A DNA stretch of 64,000 nucleotides from NCBI RefSeq assembly GCF_000383595.1, contig NZ_KB911581.1, positions 2,176,265-2,240,264 of the forward strand. Direction: 5' to 3'. Shown one piece after another: positions 63,061 through 64,000 of the stretch (positions within the stretch are counted from its first letter, which is position 1; every line of letters begins with the position of its first letter). The stretch is from Streptomyces bottropensis ATCC 25435. GTDB taxonomy: Bacteria > Actinomycetota > Actinomycetes > Streptomycetales > Streptomycetaceae. The translations under genes and the position numbers were made by a program. The notes below the pieces were generated by a model that ran no database searches, had not been told where the DNA came from, and was given only the letters and a program-made list of their open reading frames with translations.

Positions 63061-63428
63061 GTCAACCCCCGATTCAGGCGGCCGTCCGCCGGTCGTCGGT
63101 ACGGGGCGACGGGATGGGTACCGGCGAGCGATGGGCGGCGCTTGCCGCCTCTCAGTGTCGCCGAGCGGCACCGGTCGGCTGGGAGGCGGAGAGGAGGCGC
63201 ACGGAAGGATGTGTGGGTCGCGCGGACCGACGCCATGCCCAACGTGTGCCCCTCGGGCGCCGCTGACAACCGTCCACTCCCCGGGGCGTTCGGCCCCCAC
63301 TCGTATCCTGGGGCGGCATTCAAGAAAGGCGCGGGAGCTGCGGTGTTCCGGTGTGAGCCGGTTCGTGAACCGGCCTCGGGCGGTGATCGGCCGCGTGCCG
63401 GCGCACGCAACGGTGTGAGAGAGGGCGC
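63061..63428. other. Divergent interval DUF6082 / CobW-like gene
   Basis: 368 bp without a gene. It includes an 18-bp near-perfect palindrome GCCGGTTCGTGAACCGGC (63357-63374), 55 bp before the CobW-like start, a possible operator. Confidence 0.55.
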
Positions 63429-64000
63429 GTGTTGAGCCAGTCGTCGAGTCAGGACCGGAAGACGCGACCGGAGCCGGAGCCGCAGACCCGACCGGAGCCC
63501 GAACCCGGCGCGCGTCCTGAGCCGGGACTCGGGTCTGAGCCGGAACTCGGGTCCCTGACCGGGCTCGGGTCTCTGCCGGGACCGGGGGTGGGGTCGAACC
63601 CGGAGCCCCGGCAGGCATCGAGGCCGCAGGGCTCGCGGGAGTTTGAGGAGTCGCCTGAGTCGCAGCGCTCGCACCGCCCCCAGGACTCACGTGAGTCGCA
63701 GCGCTCGCGCAGCCCCCAGGACTCACGGGAGTCACAAGGCCCGCACAGCTCCAAGGCCGCACACGGCTCGTACCGCCCGAACGACCCGCAGGTCGCACAG
63801 GACTCGCAGAACGCACAGGACTCGCAGAACGTGCAGGACTCTCAGGTCGGACAGGTCGGACAGGACACTCAGAGCACGCAGGACGCGCAGCGTTCGCAGC
63901 CCTCGCCCCAGATCCCCGTGGTCGTCCTCGCCGGCTTCCTCGGCGCGGGAAAGACCACCCTGCTCAACCACCTCCTCCACCGCAGCGGCGGCAGCCGTAT
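63429..64000 (+). CDS. G3E-family (CobW/UPF/Zn-chaperone type) GTPase, 5' part
   Basis: Only the first ~190 residues are in the window. From GTG 63429 the frame runs through ~155 residues rich in Pro/Glu, then Ser/Gln/Arg/Asp, with tandem repeats (12-residue ESQRSxxPQDSR units, then six-residue QDSQNA units), before the G3E P-loop VVVLAGFLGAGKTTLLNHLL near 63915-63975. G3E GTPases insert metals such as zinc or cobalt into target proteins. Family members normally begin close to the P-loop, so the true start may be much further downstream. Confidence 0.75.
   Translation, partial: MLSQSSSQDRKTRPEPEPQTRPEPEPGARPEPGLGSEPELGSLTGLGSLPGPGVGSNPEPRQASRPQGSREFEESPESQRSHRPQDSRESQRSRSPQDSRESQGPHSSKAAHGSYRPNDPQVAQDSQNAQDSQNVQDSQVGQVGQDTQSTQDAQRSQPSPQIPVVVLAGFLGAGKTTLLNHLLHRSGGSR
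63657..63728 (+). repeat. Two 36-bp tandem units in the CobW-like 5' region
   Basis: Units 63657-63692 and 63693-63728 encode ESQRSHRPQDSR and ESQRSRSPQDSR. A second array of 18-bp units (63798-63851) encodes QDSQNA, QDSQNV, QDSQVG. Confidence 0.88.

Overview
The window is 64 kb of very GC-rich chromosomal DNA with actinomycete gene structure: GTG and TTG starts, Shine-Dalgarno sequences or -10 boxes directly before start codons, and long GC-rich hairpin terminators. Gene content and order (miaB-miaA-dapF-RSH, hflX, dinG-lexA/nrdR-nrdJ, recQ, whiH-hrdB, parE) match the conserved core arm of a Streptomyces chromosome. WhiH, a sporulation regulator, and HrdB with its Lys/Ala-rich tail make Streptomyces (or a very close sporulating relative) the best assignment. 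No phage, IS element, CRISPR array, tRNA or rRNA gene was seen.

Layout. 1-2.2 kb: end of a sensor kinase, an orphan TAXI-type binding protein, a MazG-like pyrophosphohydrolase. 2.2-8.1 kb: tRNA modification (miaB, miaA) and lysine/peptidoglycan precursor synthesis (dapF), with small conserved genes including an MT0933-type antitoxin-like protein. 8.4-15.3 kb: RelA/SpoT homologue, secreted M1 peptidase, HflX, trypsin-like lipoprotein. 15.7-20.9 kb: a three-gene siderophore-type operon (aminotransferase, NIS synthetase, acetyltransferase). 21.1-28.2 kb: DNA damage and dNTP supply (DinG-like helicase converging on lexA; lexA diverging from nrdR-nrdJ). 28.3-37.1 kb: TerD, YdbC-like, histidine phosphatase, ADP-ribosylglycohydrolase, DUF4173 membrane protein, a divergent MFS/TetR pair with twin operators, rnhB. 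37.5-42.2 kb: an unknown protein, RecQ with a phosphoribosyltransferase-like tail, DUF4192. 42.8-48.4 kb: a glycogen debranching enzyme frame interrupted by one in-frame TGA, an NrtR-type Nudix regulator, an ABC ATPase-permease fusion with a heptapeptide-repeat linker. 48.6-55.7 kb: whiH, hrdB, secreted trypsin, DUF7455, parE. 56.1-64 kb: DUF485/acetate-type symporter operon next to a CitA/CitB-like two-component pair, an iron-box-controlled sucrase/ferredoxin-like gene, two small unknown genes, and the start of a G3E (CobW) GTPase.

The most unusual observations are: the debranching enzyme split by a single TGA with the frame otherwise open on both sides; the ABC fusion with nine 21-bp His-rich repeats; the NIS synthetase with about 180 extra Pro-rich N-terminal residues; a sucrase/ferredoxin-like gene whose iron box overlaps a -10 element seven bases before its start; and a set of ten genes whose -10 hexamer lies 6-7 bases before the start codon, predicting leaderless mRNAs. 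Family names come from recognition of motifs and remembered homologues; no database search was run.
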